Notes: a model not told the origin generated them from the letters alone. A DNA stretch of 40,124 nucleotides from Synechococcales cyanobacterium M55_K2018_004 (GCA_015295905.1 DVEB01000181.1:1-40124), one strand, 5' to 3'; shown: positions 7,746 to 18,158, counted from the stretch's first letter. A program made the numbers and translations.

Positions 7746-10700
7746 ATGGCTGACGGTTCACTCACAATTCAAATTCAGACGCTTCAGGGCGCTCTAGCAG
7801 GCGTTGCTGGTCTAACCGGGGATGCCGAGGCTGGAACTGGACTGGCAGGAGCCGCACGCCTGAGCACGACTGGACTGGGCGATCGCACCTCCACCCTTTC
7901 GACCCAGTTTACTAACCAAGCTAGTCCACTGTTTCAGCTCGATAGCGCTAGCCTGCTGCAACAACTCACTACCTTCTTCCCTGCCCTCAAAGTGGAAACA
8001 CAGCTTCCCTCCAGTGCAACCCTGGATGGATTTGCCAGCCGCATTACGCAAGCCAACACTGCCATTTCGAGACATTTTATCCAACAGCTTGAGCAGATTT
8101 TGAACACTGTGCGGGGCATTGTGGACGGCGTGCCGACCAACCGCACTGAAGTTGTCGGGGCGTTGTTGCAGCAAATCTTGCAAGTGGTCGCCAGCATTGA
8201 GGGACCAGAGGCACAGCAAATCGAAGCCTGGTTACAGTCAGTGCAGACTCTACAGCAGCAAATTGCACCGTTACTGGCAGCAGCAGAGACGCACCCAAAC
8301 CCCGAAGACCTGGTGATTGAATTCTTTCAGCGATCGCTCGATCGGGTGTTAAACACCTTCGGTTTCCAGGGAGTGCAAACCTTACTACAAACCTTGAGTC
8401 GTTTCTTCACCACACTCTTGCCCACCTCCTTGATTACTGCTGCCAATACAGCCCTGAGTGGGTCTGCCACGGCCCTGAGTCAAACGCTTGCTCTAGTAAC
8501 GGCAGACTATCCTACTTTTCGTGATGCGGTTGTCACTACTGCCAACGCAATGCAAACGCTAAAAGCAGAGTTGCGCCCAATTCTAAGTGCAATGCATCAG
8601 GTGACAGAATCGCGGATCTTTCAGCCAGGAGCACTGGAAGCCTACCTACGAGAAAAATTAGACGCGGCATTGGCCGTGCAGGTACGGGAGACACAACGGA
8701 TTGATGACCCCTTCCAGGCATTGTTTAACCGGATTGACGCAGCCATCGAGGGCATCGATCTCTCGATTGTGCGGACACAGGTACTCGGCTTTTTTGAGCA
8801 GACTCGCCACACCCTAGAGCAGGTCAATTTAGGGGGCATCGGGGAGACAATAGAGACTCAACTAGGCGGCGTAGAAGCCGTTGTGAACGACCTACAGCAG
8901 GGGGTCACAGACCTCCTTCAGCAGGTAGCCGAGTTCTTTAATGGATTGGTTCAACGCTATCGGCAACTGGCGAGTCAAGTGGGTGAATTTCTGCCAGATG
9001 GTACGTTTCGCTATCGGTTTGAGCAGGAGTTGCGGCGGGTGTTTGACCGAGCTAGGGCGGCGATCGCCGGAGACCCTGCCACCCCTAACGCTTTTAGTCT
9101 AAAGGGGAGTCTCACGGAATTTCAGACCTTTGTAGAGCAGTTACTCAACCAAGTGACGACAATTTTACAGCCCGTACAGGACACCATTACCGATGTCAAG
9201 CATGCAGCCGTCGCGGGCATGGAAGACTTTCGAGACTTCCTTACAGACTTGAATGTGCCACAGTTAATTGATGACCTTAAGGGCAAAGTCGAGGAAATTG
9301 TGGCCGCCCTAGGCCCAATTGATTTTGGCAGCGTCACCGATCCAGTCATTGAAGGAATCAATGAGAATACTGCGAAGCTCCGGCAGATCAATCCTAGTGA
9401 CTTAAACGATCTGTTGAAGGAAGCTCTGAAAGTTGCGTTAGATGTTGTGATTGGGATTGACTTTACTGCTACCATCAGCACACCCTTAAAGGAACAATTC
9501 GCTGCAATTAAGCAAATTCCCCAACAGGCAATCGACCAACTCCAACAACGCTATGAAGAGGCGATCGCCCTACTCAACCAGTTAAACCCAGAACAACTTT
9601 TGGCAGCCCTGTTCTCTGCCTTCGATGTGGTTGAAAATGCCATCAATTCCTTTAGTCTCAATACCCTCTTGCAACCATTGGATGCTTTGCATGAGCAATA
9701 CTTGGTGCGCCCCCTCACACAACTCAAACCTTCAGTTCTGCTCAAGCCAGTCTCCGACTCATTTCAAGAGTTTGTGCAGGTATTCGATTCCCTCAACGGC
9801 AGTGCAGCGATCGCCCCCCTCAATGCACACCTCAATCAACTGAAGTCTGGCGTTGACCACTTAGATTTAACCGGATGGATTGACCACATCCTGACTGCTC
9901 TTAACCAAGTGAAGCAAGCCCTGCGCGAAATTCGGCCTTCACAACTCCTGCAACCCCTGACAGCAGAGCTAGCCAGGCTAGACACTGAACTGGATCGGTT
10001 TAAGCCATCGGTTGTCTTTCAGCCAGCGATTGAGTTAGCGGCTCCCCTGCTGGCTTTTCTGGAAAATGTCCAGCAATCTACCATTCATGCCCTTCATCAT
10101 ATGTTTCAGGCTCCGTTGCAATTGCTGGAAGACCTGCAACCGCAACGCCTGACTCAACGACTACAGGCAGAACTAGACGCGGTGCTGAATGCGTTGCGAT
10201 CGCTTAACCTACCTAGCCGCTTCAACCAACTCAAAGCCCAACACTTTGACTTGACCACCGCAGTCCAGGCTCAAGGGGTGCAGGTGAAAATTGCCTTGGC
10301 CGCCAGCCTCGACCCCGAACGATACTTGGGAGAGTTGATGCAGACCTATAATGGCCTGCTACGGGCGCTAGAGGGGGTGCGCAGGAATTTGGATCTGGGC
10401 AGCCTCAGTGAGTTGTATACACAGTTGCGCGATCGCCTGATTGGCATGCTGCCCCCCTATGCACGAGAGTTGATGGATCCAGAAACATTCAAGCGAGTCA
10501 TGCGGTTAATGGATCCTACTCGGTTTTTACAAGCTTTGGATGAACGATTCGCAGCGATTAAGGCTAAATTGTTGCCCATTCGACCAGCCGAGCTGAGTGC
10601 AGAATTGGATGAGACCTATGAAACTGTTTTGAATCTGGTGGATGGACTGACATTTGAGCAACAGTTTAACCAGATCAAAGGCATGATCGATCGCATCAAA

Positions 10701-11165
10701 AATATAGTCGCTGGCATCCGGATTGATTTTGTCACCGCTGACCTCAATCGGGGCATTGCCGACGTGAAAGCATTTGTCAATGGTCTCAATCCAGCCCGAA
10801 TTTTTGCCGAACTGGACACCCTTCATCAGGAAATAGTTGCCGTGGTGGACGGTGTAAAACCCTCAGCACTGCTTGCTGGTTTAAATCCCCTCCTGGATCA
10901 GGTGAAAGGGATTTTAATGAGCATCAACCCCAGAGTGATTTTGGGGCCACCCCTGTTAGAAATTTGGGAGACGATCCAGGGGATTTTAGATGCAATCGAT
11001 TTCCGCATTGTCCTTGCCCCCTTGGTGGATCAATTAGACGAGTTAGAGGTGGCATTTGAGGCCAGTTTGCGGCGGACTGAGGATGCCTTTGATCAGATGC
11101 TAGGAGCCGCTCGGACTGCTTTAAGCGGGCGTGGTGCGACTGTGAGTGGAGGGATCTCAATCTAA
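7746..11165 (+). CDS. Putative tape measure protein
   Basis: A 1139-residue, almost wholly alpha-helical protein rich in Leu, Gln and Ala, with no signal peptide. The middle and C-terminal thirds contain an irregular repeat built around [KRN]P-S-x-L-L-x-P-L followed by a long amphipathic helix, for example LKPSVLLKPV, IRPSQLLQPL, FKPSVVFQPA, LNPARIFAEL, VKPSALLAGL and INPRVILGPP. A long helical protein encoded between tube-proximal and hub genes is normally the tape measure that fixes tail length and fills the tube lumen. There is no membrane segment that would mark a phage injection tape measure. Its TAA overlaps the ATG of the next gene (TAATG). The identity rests on length, composition and position. 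Confidence 0.65.
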   Translation: MADGSLTIQIQTLQGALAGVAGLTGDAEAGTGLAGAARLSTTGLGDRTSTLSTQFTNQASPLFQLDSASLLQQLTTFFPALKVETQLPSSATLDGFASRITQANTAISRHFIQQLEQILNTVRGIVDGVPTNRTEVVGALLQQILQVVASIEGPEAQQIEAWLQSVQTLQQQIAPLLAAAETHPNPEDLVIEFFQRSLDRVLNTFGFQGVQTLLQTLSRFFTTLLPTSLITAANTALSGSATALSQTLALVTADYPTFRDAVVTTANAMQTLKAELRPILSAMHQVTESRIFQPGALEAYLREKLDAALAVQVRETQRIDDPFQALFNRIDAAIEGIDLSIVRTQVLGFFEQTRHTLEQVNLGGIGETIETQLGGVEAVVNDLQQGVTDLLQQVAEFFNGLVQRYRQLASQVGEFLPDGTFRYRFEQELRRVFDRARAAIAGDPATPNAFSLKGSLTEFQTFVEQLLNQVTTILQPVQDTITDVKHAAVAGMEDFRDFLTDLNVPQLIDDLKGKVEEIVAALGPIDFGSVTDPVIEGINENTAKLRQINPSDLNDLLKEALKVALDVVIGIDFTATISTPLKEQFAAIKQIPQQAIDQLQQRYEEAIALLNQLNPEQLLAALFSAFDVVENAINSFSLNTLLQPLDALHEQYLVRPLTQLKPSVLLKPVSDSFQEFVQVFDSLNGSAAIAPLNAHLNQLKSGVDHLDLTGWIDHILTALNQVKQALREIRPSQLLQPLTAELARLDTELDRFKPSVVFQPAIELAAPLLAFLENVQQSTIHALHHMFQAPLQLLEDLQPQRLTQRLQAELDAVLNALRSLNLPSRFNQLKAQHFDLTTAVQAQGVQVKIALAASLDPERYLGELMQTYNGLLRALEGVRRNLDLGSLSELYTQLRDRLIGMLPPYARELMDPETFKRVMRLMDPTRFLQALDERFAAIKAKLLPIRPAELSAELDETYETVLNLVDGLTFEQQFNQIKGMIDRIKNIVAGIRIDFVTADLNRGIADVKAFVNGLNPARIFAELDTLHQEIVAVVDGVKPSALLAGLNPLLDQVKGILMSINPRVILGPPLLEIWETIQGILDAIDFRIVLAPLVDQLDELEVAFEASLRRTEDAFDQMLGAARTALSGRGATVSGGISI

Positions 11166-14100
11166 TGGCTAGAGTCACCCGTACCATTTATGCCAAAGTC
11201 TTGACCTTTGACCCAGCCCAAGGGCAAATGATTCCTGTGCCGGGGGCGCGACTGAAGATCAAACAACCCGGTCTGTTTCGCCCGGATCTTACGTCTCAGG
11301 AATACACCACCGATGCGACGGGAGTCGCTGAGATTGAGATTGGCTTTGAAGAAAACGATAGCGCCAACCTCAACCCCTATTTCACCATTACCGTGCCCGA
11401 GGCCCAGCGGCTGGTGCCTGCGGGGGCAGCCGCTGATCGCCAGTTGCGCTTACCTGCTAGTTGGGAAACGCCCCACGCAGAACTGCGCCGCCTCAACCAG
11501 ATCACCCATTTCAGCGATCGCACTCGTCCCCTAGAAATTTATATCGGCTTAAAGAGTGAATTACGCCTAGCCTACAGTGATTTTGATCAATCGGGCAAGC
11601 GCAACCCTCTGGCCTTACCAGAAGACACAGCTAGGGTCTATCTGGCCGATTACGATGTCTTTCTGTTTGACTTCCTCGATTTCCTCAACCCAGATGACAC
11701 CATGACAGGGTTTGGGCTTGATCCACGGCAAAACCACACCATTGCCGTTGGCAACAACGACCACTACCCCTACTTTGACCGTTTTCCCATCGTCCCTGAA
11801 GCGATGAACTTACCAGCTAGCCCAGAAGCCCCGCAGGCTTGGCGCGACCCGCCAGGGCTGCCTGTGGGAATGCTGGGTGGCGATTCCTTTGAGGAGGTAG
11901 GTGCACTGGCGACCGACTCCCAGGGCTATGTATTTATGGTAGACGGCACTGTAATCCGTCGGTTCTATCCCGATGGCACCCTGTGCGAGACAATCAACGC
12001 GCCCACGCCGTTCAGCAATCCTCAAGGCATTGCCATTGATCAACACGGGCACTTATTTGTAGCGGATGCCGGACGCAATCGCATCTCTATCTTTCGTCCG
12101 GCATGGCGCAATGGCAGTGGCGATCACTATCAGCATGTGCGAGATGTGGACACGCTCAGCATTGGCATTACTATCGATGCACCACACGGCCTAGCGGTTG
12201 TGCCTCACCGCGTCGTCGATAGCCCAGAGTTGCTGTTAGTGGCGAACAGTGGTCAGCACCAGGTGCTTTGTTTCGAGATTTCCCTAAGGGGGGATGCTAA
12301 TCGCTCGCACCGGGCCAGTCCCAATCTCACGGTTCAGCTTGGCTATCGCAGCAGCTTCGGCAGCAGCGGCACCAACCCCGACCAATTCCAGAATCCTGTG
12401 GGGCTGGTCGCAGACCGACAGGGGCAAGTATGGGTGTGCGATCGCCAGTTGCACCGGGTCTCTCGCTGGGTGTTTAATGCCGCCCGCACCACCTGCAACC
12501 ACCAGGTCACCTGGGAAAAGGCAGGCCAAGTTGCCGGGAATGGGAATGGAGAATTTAACACCCCCGTGGCGATCGCCCTAGACCTCACGCAGCGCTATCT
12601 GTATGTGCTAGAAACCGGCAATCACCGCGTACAAATTCTCGATGCAGACACTGGCAACACGCTCCAGCAGTGGCAACCTCAAATCACTGGGGCAGCGGCA
12701 AATTTAGTGGCTCTAGCCGTCGATTCGCGGGGAGAAATTTACTTGGCAGACGGTACCCACAAGCGGGTGCAGCGCTTCAGTCCCTACGCAGCCAATGGTG
12801 ATCTACAAGCCGCAGCAATGGCTCCCCGAACAATCGGTACGGCCTGGACAGCGCGGACAGATACGGCTCACCTCCACCAACCTGGATATGTCTTGTTTGA
12901 TGCCGCAGGACAACTCTGGGTCAGCGATACGGGCAATCATCGGGTGCTGGTGTTCCAGCGGAATGCCGGGGGTGAGTTGCAATTAAACACCACAGTTGGC
13001 GCTCCTGCTGCCGACCTACAGCGCCCAATAGGACTCGCCTTCGATGCAGAAGGTAGCCTCTATGTCGTAGACTCCGACCACCATCGCATCCGCAAATACC
13101 AAGGGACTCCCCTAGCATACGTTGCGCCTGATCTAGGAACGGGGACGGCTGGTGCTACGAATCAGCAATTTAATCATCCCTGTGGAATTGCCCTTGTCCA
13201 GCGCAATGAACCGTTGCTATACGTTGCCGATCGAGATAACAATCGAGTCCAGGTGATTCGACGAGATGGCAGTTATGTGAAAACATTGAGCCTTCCTGCA
13301 GGAGATAGTTTTGATCACCCAGAAGATGTTGCTGTGGATGCAATCGGGAATATCTTCGTGGCCGATACTGGCAATCATCGAGTGGTTCGATTTAATCCAG
13401 ACGATGGTTATGTGCAACAGTTTGTTGTGCCGAGTCCCGCTGGCCTAGCTGCTGGGGTGCGGCCCGCGCCCAGCGGCATCTCTGTGGATGATGACGGTAA
13501 GTTGATTGTGTGCGATCGCGCCCGCAATTGTGTCTTTCGACTGGAACCCGATGGGACACTGCTAGCCTTCTGGGACTTGAAAGTGTTGCTACGACAGGAT
13601 GCCAATCGCAATTATTTCTATGAACCACACTTAGCGCGGGAATTATTGCTCCATCAACCCAGTCGAGCAGTCGTTGATGCCCAAGGAATGATGGCGATCG
13701 CCGACACCGGCCAGCACCGCATCCGCTTGGTGGGCACCTACACTGATCTTCAGGTCAATTTGCTGGAACTAGGACAGGGACTCTTTGACCCACTGCCAGA
13801 TATTTCTCTGCGGCTGCAGATGAAAGCAGACTGGCGCCATACGTTGGGGCTAAGGTTGAATGTTGGCAACCTGAATATCTTTGATGACTCCCACGATTTT
13901 GAGTCTCGCCCGGTAGAAAACTATTCCCAAGACACCTTTCGGCGTTACCAGCTGCTCACCTCAGAACGCAGCAGCAACTCTGCCATTAACGTCATGCGGG
14001 TCGTTAGGCAGGTGCAGCGCTGGTATCAACACCAGACCCGGCAGGATGAGGCCGACCACCGCTGGGGCAACCCTAGTCGGAGCCGTACTCTAGACGTGGA

Positions 14101-15355
14101 TCTGATCTCCGGAGAAGGAAGTTGGATGCTGCTGGATGTCAACCTAGGCGAAGGGTCAAGTCATGGTCGTCGCTCCGATGCCTGGGATGAAGATGTGATT
14201 GCCCATGAAATGACGCATTGGGTCTTCTTCAAGGCACTGCAACCCTACCCCCCCTTTACACTGGCAGGGTTTATCCAACTGGCTGCCAATCACTCGGCCT
14301 CTCAAGTGTTGACCTTCAATCATGCCCTGAGTGAAGGCTGGGCAAATTTCGTGCGCCTGCAATGGGGATATGAATACGGCGGTACCAGTTCTATGCGAGG
14401 GTTTGCGCTTATCTTCAGGAATCAACCGCAACTGACCGGTCTGATTCAGAATGGACAACGCCAGTATTTATTTGGGGGATCAGAATCTACTGCACTCCCC
14501 ACCTTTGAGGACAAAGAGAAGGGACTCCGCAATGAAGGATACATTGCGAACGGGTTATACCAGATCCACAAGGCCATGACGAATCCAGATGTTCTCTTTG
14601 CTGATGCGTCCTCTTACTGGTATCCGTTTAATTCCAACATAAATGACACCCAGAGTCGGCGATTCTCGCAAACAATCTGGCGTGCCCTGCGGATGTTTGA
14701 TGCAGACCCCCCCATGGAAGACCTCGACCGTGGCAGTGTGGTCTATTTCCGCAATGTTTTGCGGGCCTTTCAGAACAACCAACCAGCATTTGCTCAGATC
14801 GCCCAGTCTATTTATGAGTTGAATAATCTGTTGATGCCTGTGATAACAATCAGCGAAGGCACTTCAGAAACAACACCTGGCAGTCCAATTCATCAGCCGG
14901 TGAATCTTGCCAATTTGGGGATTAAATCCTTTATTGTGCGCGTCACCGATGCAGGGGGGCGTCCCCTAGTGGGCTACAACGTCAACATCACGAGGTCAGC
15001 CGCCTTAGTTGATCTCAGCCTCTCTGCCGTAAGCAGCGAACCTGTGCGGCAGCATGGTCGGGTGATGACTGAGGGAATGAACCGGGCTACGAATGCAAAC
15101 GGCATCGTGAATTTTAGTGTGGAAGCCCTGCCGCTCTCTGGTGGTCAGTCTGTGACCGTGACCGTGACCTATCAACCCGACTTTGACACTGATGTCACCT
15201 TTGCTCCCCCCAGCAAAGGAGCCAATCGTGAGGCCATGCTGCGCCAACTCTATCTGTACGAGTTGCGGGCAGCAGCAAAAGCTTGGTCGGGCAATGGCAA
15301 CAACTGGGGTGCCAAGGTGACCCAGAGCTTGAACCTGAGTATTCAAACGAGTTGA
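11165..15355 (+). CDS. NHL-propeller protein with gluzincin-type zinc peptidase domain; candidate CIS effector
   Basis: A 1396-residue protein without a signal peptide. Residues 1-130 look like a transthyretin/carboxypeptidase-regulatory beta domain. From about 240 to 860 there are about twelve NHL-type repeats (for example GIAIDQHGHLFVADAGRNRI, DVAVDAIGNIFVADTGNHRV), enough for two six-bladed propellers. Residues 1014-1018 are HEMTH, a zinc-binding HExxH site, and LSEGWANF places Glu1057 as the likely third ligand, the pattern of gluzincin peptidases. The C-terminus (about 1240-1340) is an Ig-like strand set with VRVTDAGGRPLVGYNVNI. It lies inside the structural operon, coupled to the tape measure gene, yet matches no structural component of contractile tails. 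The best inference is a protease cargo or surface enzyme delivered or displayed by the particle. Confidence 0.8.
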   Translation: MARVTRTIYAKVLTFDPAQGQMIPVPGARLKIKQPGLFRPDLTSQEYTTDATGVAEIEIGFEENDSANLNPYFTITVPEAQRLVPAGAAADRQLRLPASWETPHAELRRLNQITHFSDRTRPLEIYIGLKSELRLAYSDFDQSGKRNPLALPEDTARVYLADYDVFLFDFLDFLNPDDTMTGFGLDPRQNHTIAVGNNDHYPYFDRFPIVPEAMNLPASPEAPQAWRDPPGLPVGMLGGDSFEEVGALATDSQGYVFMVDGTVIRRFYPDGTLCETINAPTPFSNPQGIAIDQHGHLFVADAGRNRISIFRPAWRNGSGDHYQHVRDVDTLSIGITIDAPHGLAVVPHRVVDSPELLLVANSGQHQVLCFEISLRGDANRSHRASPNLTVQLGYRSSFGSSGTNPDQFQNPVGLVADRQGQVWVCDRQLHRVSRWVFNAARTTCNHQVTWEKAGQVAGNGNGEFNTPVAIALDLTQRYLYVLETGNHRVQILDADTGNTLQQWQPQITGAAANLVALAVDSRGEIYLADGTHKRVQRFSPYAANGDLQAAAMAPRTIGTAWTARTDTAHLHQPGYVLFDAAGQLWVSDTGNHRVLVFQRNAGGELQLNTTVGAPAADLQRPIGLAFDAEGSLYVVDSDHHRIRKYQGTPLAYVAPDLGTGTAGATNQQFNHPCGIALVQRNEPLLYVADRDNNRVQVIRRDGSYVKTLSLPAGDSFDHPEDVAVDAIGNIFVADTGNHRVVRFNPDDGYVQQFVVPSPAGLAAGVRPAPSGISVDDDGKLIVCDRARNCVFRLEPDGTLLAFWDLKVLLRQDANRNYFYEPHLARELLLHQPSRAVVDAQGMMAIADTGQHRIRLVGTYTDLQVNLLELGQGLFDPLPDISLRLQMKADWRHTLGLRLNVGNLNIFDDSHDFESRPVENYSQDTFRRYQLLTSERSSNSAINVMRVVRQVQRWYQHQTRQDEADHRWGNPSRSRTLDVDLISGEGSWMLLDVNLGEGSSHGRRSDAWDEDVIAHEMTHWVFFKALQPYPPFTLAGFIQLAANHSASQVLTFNHALSEGWANFVRLQWGYEYGGTSSMRGFALIFRNQPQLTGLIQNGQRQYLFGGSESTALPTFEDKEKGLRNEGYIANGLYQIHKAMTNPDVLFADASSYWYPFNSNINDTQSRRFSQTIWRALRMFDADPPMEDLDRGSVVYFRNVLRAFQNNQPAFAQIAQSIYELNNLLMPVITISEGTSETTPGSPIHQPVNLANLGIKSFIVRVTDAGGRPLVGYNVNITRSAALVDLSLSAVSSEPVRQHGRVMTEGMNRATNANGIVNFSVEALPLSGGQSVTVTVTYQPDFDTDVTFAPPSKGANREAMLRQLYLYELRAAAKAWSGNGNNWGAKVTQSLNLSIQTS

Positions 15356-15369
15356 GAGGCGATCGCCCC

Positions 15370-18144
15370 ATGGTTTGTTCTCCCCCGATTGGTCCTGAAA
15401 TTGTGCGTGGCAGCATCACCCGCGATCGCTGGGTAGTCACGCTGCGCTTCAGCTATGCCAGCGAGGTTCCATGCAATCAACGCTCTCACTTTTATCTCAA
15501 AGTCGATTGGCAGCCAGACCGGGGCAACCGCGATATTGAGCTGACTTTTCGTCCACAAACAGCTACCTCAGGACAGATTGTTTTCAACGATGCCAATGGC
15601 CCGAACACGCGCCGGTTCTCTGGCGATGTGGAACAACTCGTCGCCATTTATGGTAGAACCCAGAGTGCCCAAGGCGCAGAGGATATTACCTTAGAAGTGA
15701 GGATTGATGACGAGGTTCGCCACCGCATTCCCCTAGCGGTGCGGCCTGTTCCCTCACCAGTTCCTGCCGCCACCGCCTTTGAACGACTGCGGCAGGAGAT
15801 GGCGATCGCCGCCCTTGCAACTCGGCCCACTGATGCTGCTCAACAACGAATCTGGGATCGATACACCCAAATTTATGATGATGCCAGAGCGATCGCCAAT
15901 AAACTGGGTAGTGTGACGCTACCGATCCCAGTTGTACCCACGATTCAGGGGACTCTGATCGAGCGATCGCTCAACGGAGCAGAGATCATAGAACATTTGC
16001 GATCGCACCGGAGTGCTAATGGGGTAGCGAATCGCAAAGCGAAAAATCGGACGGATGCATTTGACCCGTTTAAGGGACACTGGCGCGGTGACTGGCGACA
16101 AGCAAACGACTGTGGCATCCCAGTCAATACCTGTCAGGATCACCTCTGGGGCGCAACCACACCACTGTCCACCAACCGAGATATCTACGTGCAACAGGTG
16201 GAACTAGGGGCAGACAGTCGTCCCTACACCGATGTCACCCCCACTCGCACCTGCACAGCAATAACCGATGTCGGACGAGATAGCACAATACAGGCCATCA
16301 ATGCGATTAACATCAAAACCGGAGTGATTGTCGGAGCGGTGGGGGTGCGATCGACTGCGGATGCGGATGGAATCTGGTCACAGCGGCCCCACGTTGGCTT
16401 TTATGTGAATCCTGGTACGCTGCTTTGGGTGGCAGAAGAAAATCGTAGTAGCGATGGTAATACGATTACCTACAGCATCTTTTACGAATTACGCGAAGGC
16501 GATCCAGTTAATCAACGGCTGTATACCATTCTGGCCTTCGACGGCTCCTGGCATCGTACCGCTCAAACCTTTACGCCCAATTCCACAGCCAAGGCGGGGC
16601 AGTATCTCAAAATCATGACGGAGGCAGAGCACCAACTAGAGCGACAGTTCCACCGCGATCGCCAGCTTCAACCTGATCATATTCAGGATCTCTTTTACCG
16701 TCGTCAATTAGAGGCAATGTCTAGTGAACTTGTTGAAGAATTTATTAGCCATGCTGCCGATTCAGGTGCAGTGCGTGACTACTTGAACCAACTCCTGAAT
16801 TTTGTACGACAACAGGAAGCTTTACGGGACGCGCCGATTGGTGATCGTGAGCGAATTACATTCATTATGGGAGATGTCAGGCGTAATGTTCAACAGCATG
16901 ATGTTTTTTACATTCATGCTAATGATTACTTTAGCATCAACCCAGCAGGAACAGTCGTGACTCATCTGCGCACATTGGTTGATGTTCGAGATTATCTAAG
17001 TAATAATTCCACAAATAATGGTCTTCCTTGGGGGGAAGTTAATATTGTAGTTCATGCCAACGAAGAAGGAGGCATGAGTATTCCAGTCAGACCGGGTGGG
17101 CGTGAGGTTACGCCTGATCATCTTGAAAAGGCTGTATCGGATGGTGAATTCCGATCTCTATCAAACAGCAAAATGGATGTGCGGACTGAAATTCGTATCC
17201 GGGGGTGTGCACTGGGGCAAAGTCAACGAATGCTCCATCAATTAAGTGTTGCTTTTGGGAATGACGATTTGCAACGTCCCATTGTCCGTGCTCCCATTCA
17301 TCTCCAGGGATACAGTGGCCCCCAAGGTAATGGCCCAATTGTAAGTGTTGATGAGTTTCCAGTAGAGTTTTGGTTTGTGGGTTGGGCTGGTTCTGCTGCA
17401 GCGCAACCTAATCAGGCGACTTTGATTGCTGCCTTTCGAGCTAAATATGGGGATCTTGATTTCGATTGGGCAGCAGCGCTTCAACGGCAAATCCCTAATA
17501 TTACCCTAGCAGAACCCGATCGCAGTTCTTTTAGCTACACCTACAGCTACACCTACGATCCCAGCGATCCTCCAAATATCGGGACTTCTTCTGCCGATCG
17601 GCTTGCCTGGCTACAGGCAAATTCTGATGGTGATTTTGATGCTGATCTGGCTCGCAGTGGTCGGACTGCAAGTGATTACCAGTGGAGCTTTACAAGCAGT
17701 ACAACAACTGAATCGAATGGGCAAAAAACCTTACACCTGATCGCCTCCGGTATCAGAACAATTCTCCGATTGCAACGGAATGTGCGAGGAAGGCTGATTC
17801 CTCAGTTCAACATCGACACTACATTACAGGCAACACTGACAGCGCGGACTGTTTCCCAGGCCCTCAGGGATACCTTTGCTGCAAACAATATGCCTCTATC
17901 AGAGAGGGCTGAAATTTCGATTCTTGATATTAATCGTCGCTGGATGATTCAAGATCCCATTTACATTCGTACTTTCATCATCAATTTCATCAACAATCAA
18001 CTCAGTGTCAGCTTAGAGCAGGACTTTCTACCCACAGAACCCGTTGTCCGCATTCATCCCCCAGCTACTGATCTGCGGCATTTTGGTGAAGAAGTTCCAG
18101 CGCGACCAGCCGATCATCCATTAGGCGAAAACGTTCAACCATAA
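15370..18144 (+). CDS. Large CIS-operon protein with possible His/Cys dyad; candidate effector
   Basis: A 924-residue protein. ATG 15370 is preferred over an in-frame ATG at 15283 because it follows the previous stop and has GAGAGG at a good distance; the earlier start would run back into the previous gene. Residues 1-135 are beta-rich. At about 235-270 there is an unusual cluster FKGHWRGDWRQANDCGIPVN. Around 558-569 a hydrophobic strand ends in His (NIVVHANEEGGM, His562), and around 607-617 another ends in Cys (EIRIRGCALGQ, Cys613). Strand-His-Gly and strand-Cys in this order and spacing is the hallmark of the caspase-like fold of clan CD cysteine peptidases, but I cannot confirm the fold. 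The rest is unrecognised. The position next to the metallopeptidase gene suggests a second cargo. Confidence 0.65.
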   Translation: MVCSPPIGPEIVRGSITRDRWVVTLRFSYASEVPCNQRSHFYLKVDWQPDRGNRDIELTFRPQTATSGQIVFNDANGPNTRRFSGDVEQLVAIYGRTQSAQGAEDITLEVRIDDEVRHRIPLAVRPVPSPVPAATAFERLRQEMAIAALATRPTDAAQQRIWDRYTQIYDDARAIANKLGSVTLPIPVVPTIQGTLIERSLNGAEIIEHLRSHRSANGVANRKAKNRTDAFDPFKGHWRGDWRQANDCGIPVNTCQDHLWGATTPLSTNRDIYVQQVELGADSRPYTDVTPTRTCTAITDVGRDSTIQAINAINIKTGVIVGAVGVRSTADADGIWSQRPHVGFYVNPGTLLWVAEENRSSDGNTITYSIFYELREGDPVNQRLYTILAFDGSWHRTAQTFTPNSTAKAGQYLKIMTEAEHQLERQFHRDRQLQPDHIQDLFYRRQLEAMSSELVEEFISHAADSGAVRDYLNQLLNFVRQQEALRDAPIGDRERITFIMGDVRRNVQQHDVFYIHANDYFSINPAGTVVTHLRTLVDVRDYLSNNSTNNGLPWGEVNIVVHANEEGGMSIPVRPGGREVTPDHLEKAVSDGEFRSLSNSKMDVRTEIRIRGCALGQSQRMLHQLSVAFGNDDLQRPIVRAPIHLQGYSGPQGNGPIVSVDEFPVEFWFVGWAGSAAAQPNQATLIAAFRAKYGDLDFDWAAALQRQIPNITLAEPDRSSFSYTYSYTYDPSDPPNIGTSSADRLAWLQANSDGDFDADLARSGRTASDYQWSFTSSTTTESNGQKTLHLIASGIRTILRLQRNVRGRLIPQFNIDTTLQATLTARTVSQALRDTFAANNMPLSERAEISILDINRRWMIQDPIYIRTFIINFINNQLSVSLEQDFLPTEPVVRIHPPATDLRHFGEEVPARPADHPLGENVQP

Positions 18145-18158
18145 GGAGGTGAGATGCA

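Noticed and set aside
8642-9481. Several antisense open frames under the tape-measure gene
   Set aside because: Frames of this size are expected opposite a GC-rich helical coding region; none shows start signals or recognisable protein sequence.
15283-15369. Upstream in-frame ATG extending the 924-residue protein
   Set aside because: It would overlap the end of the previous gene by 73 nt and has no ribosome-binding site, whereas ATG 15370 does.
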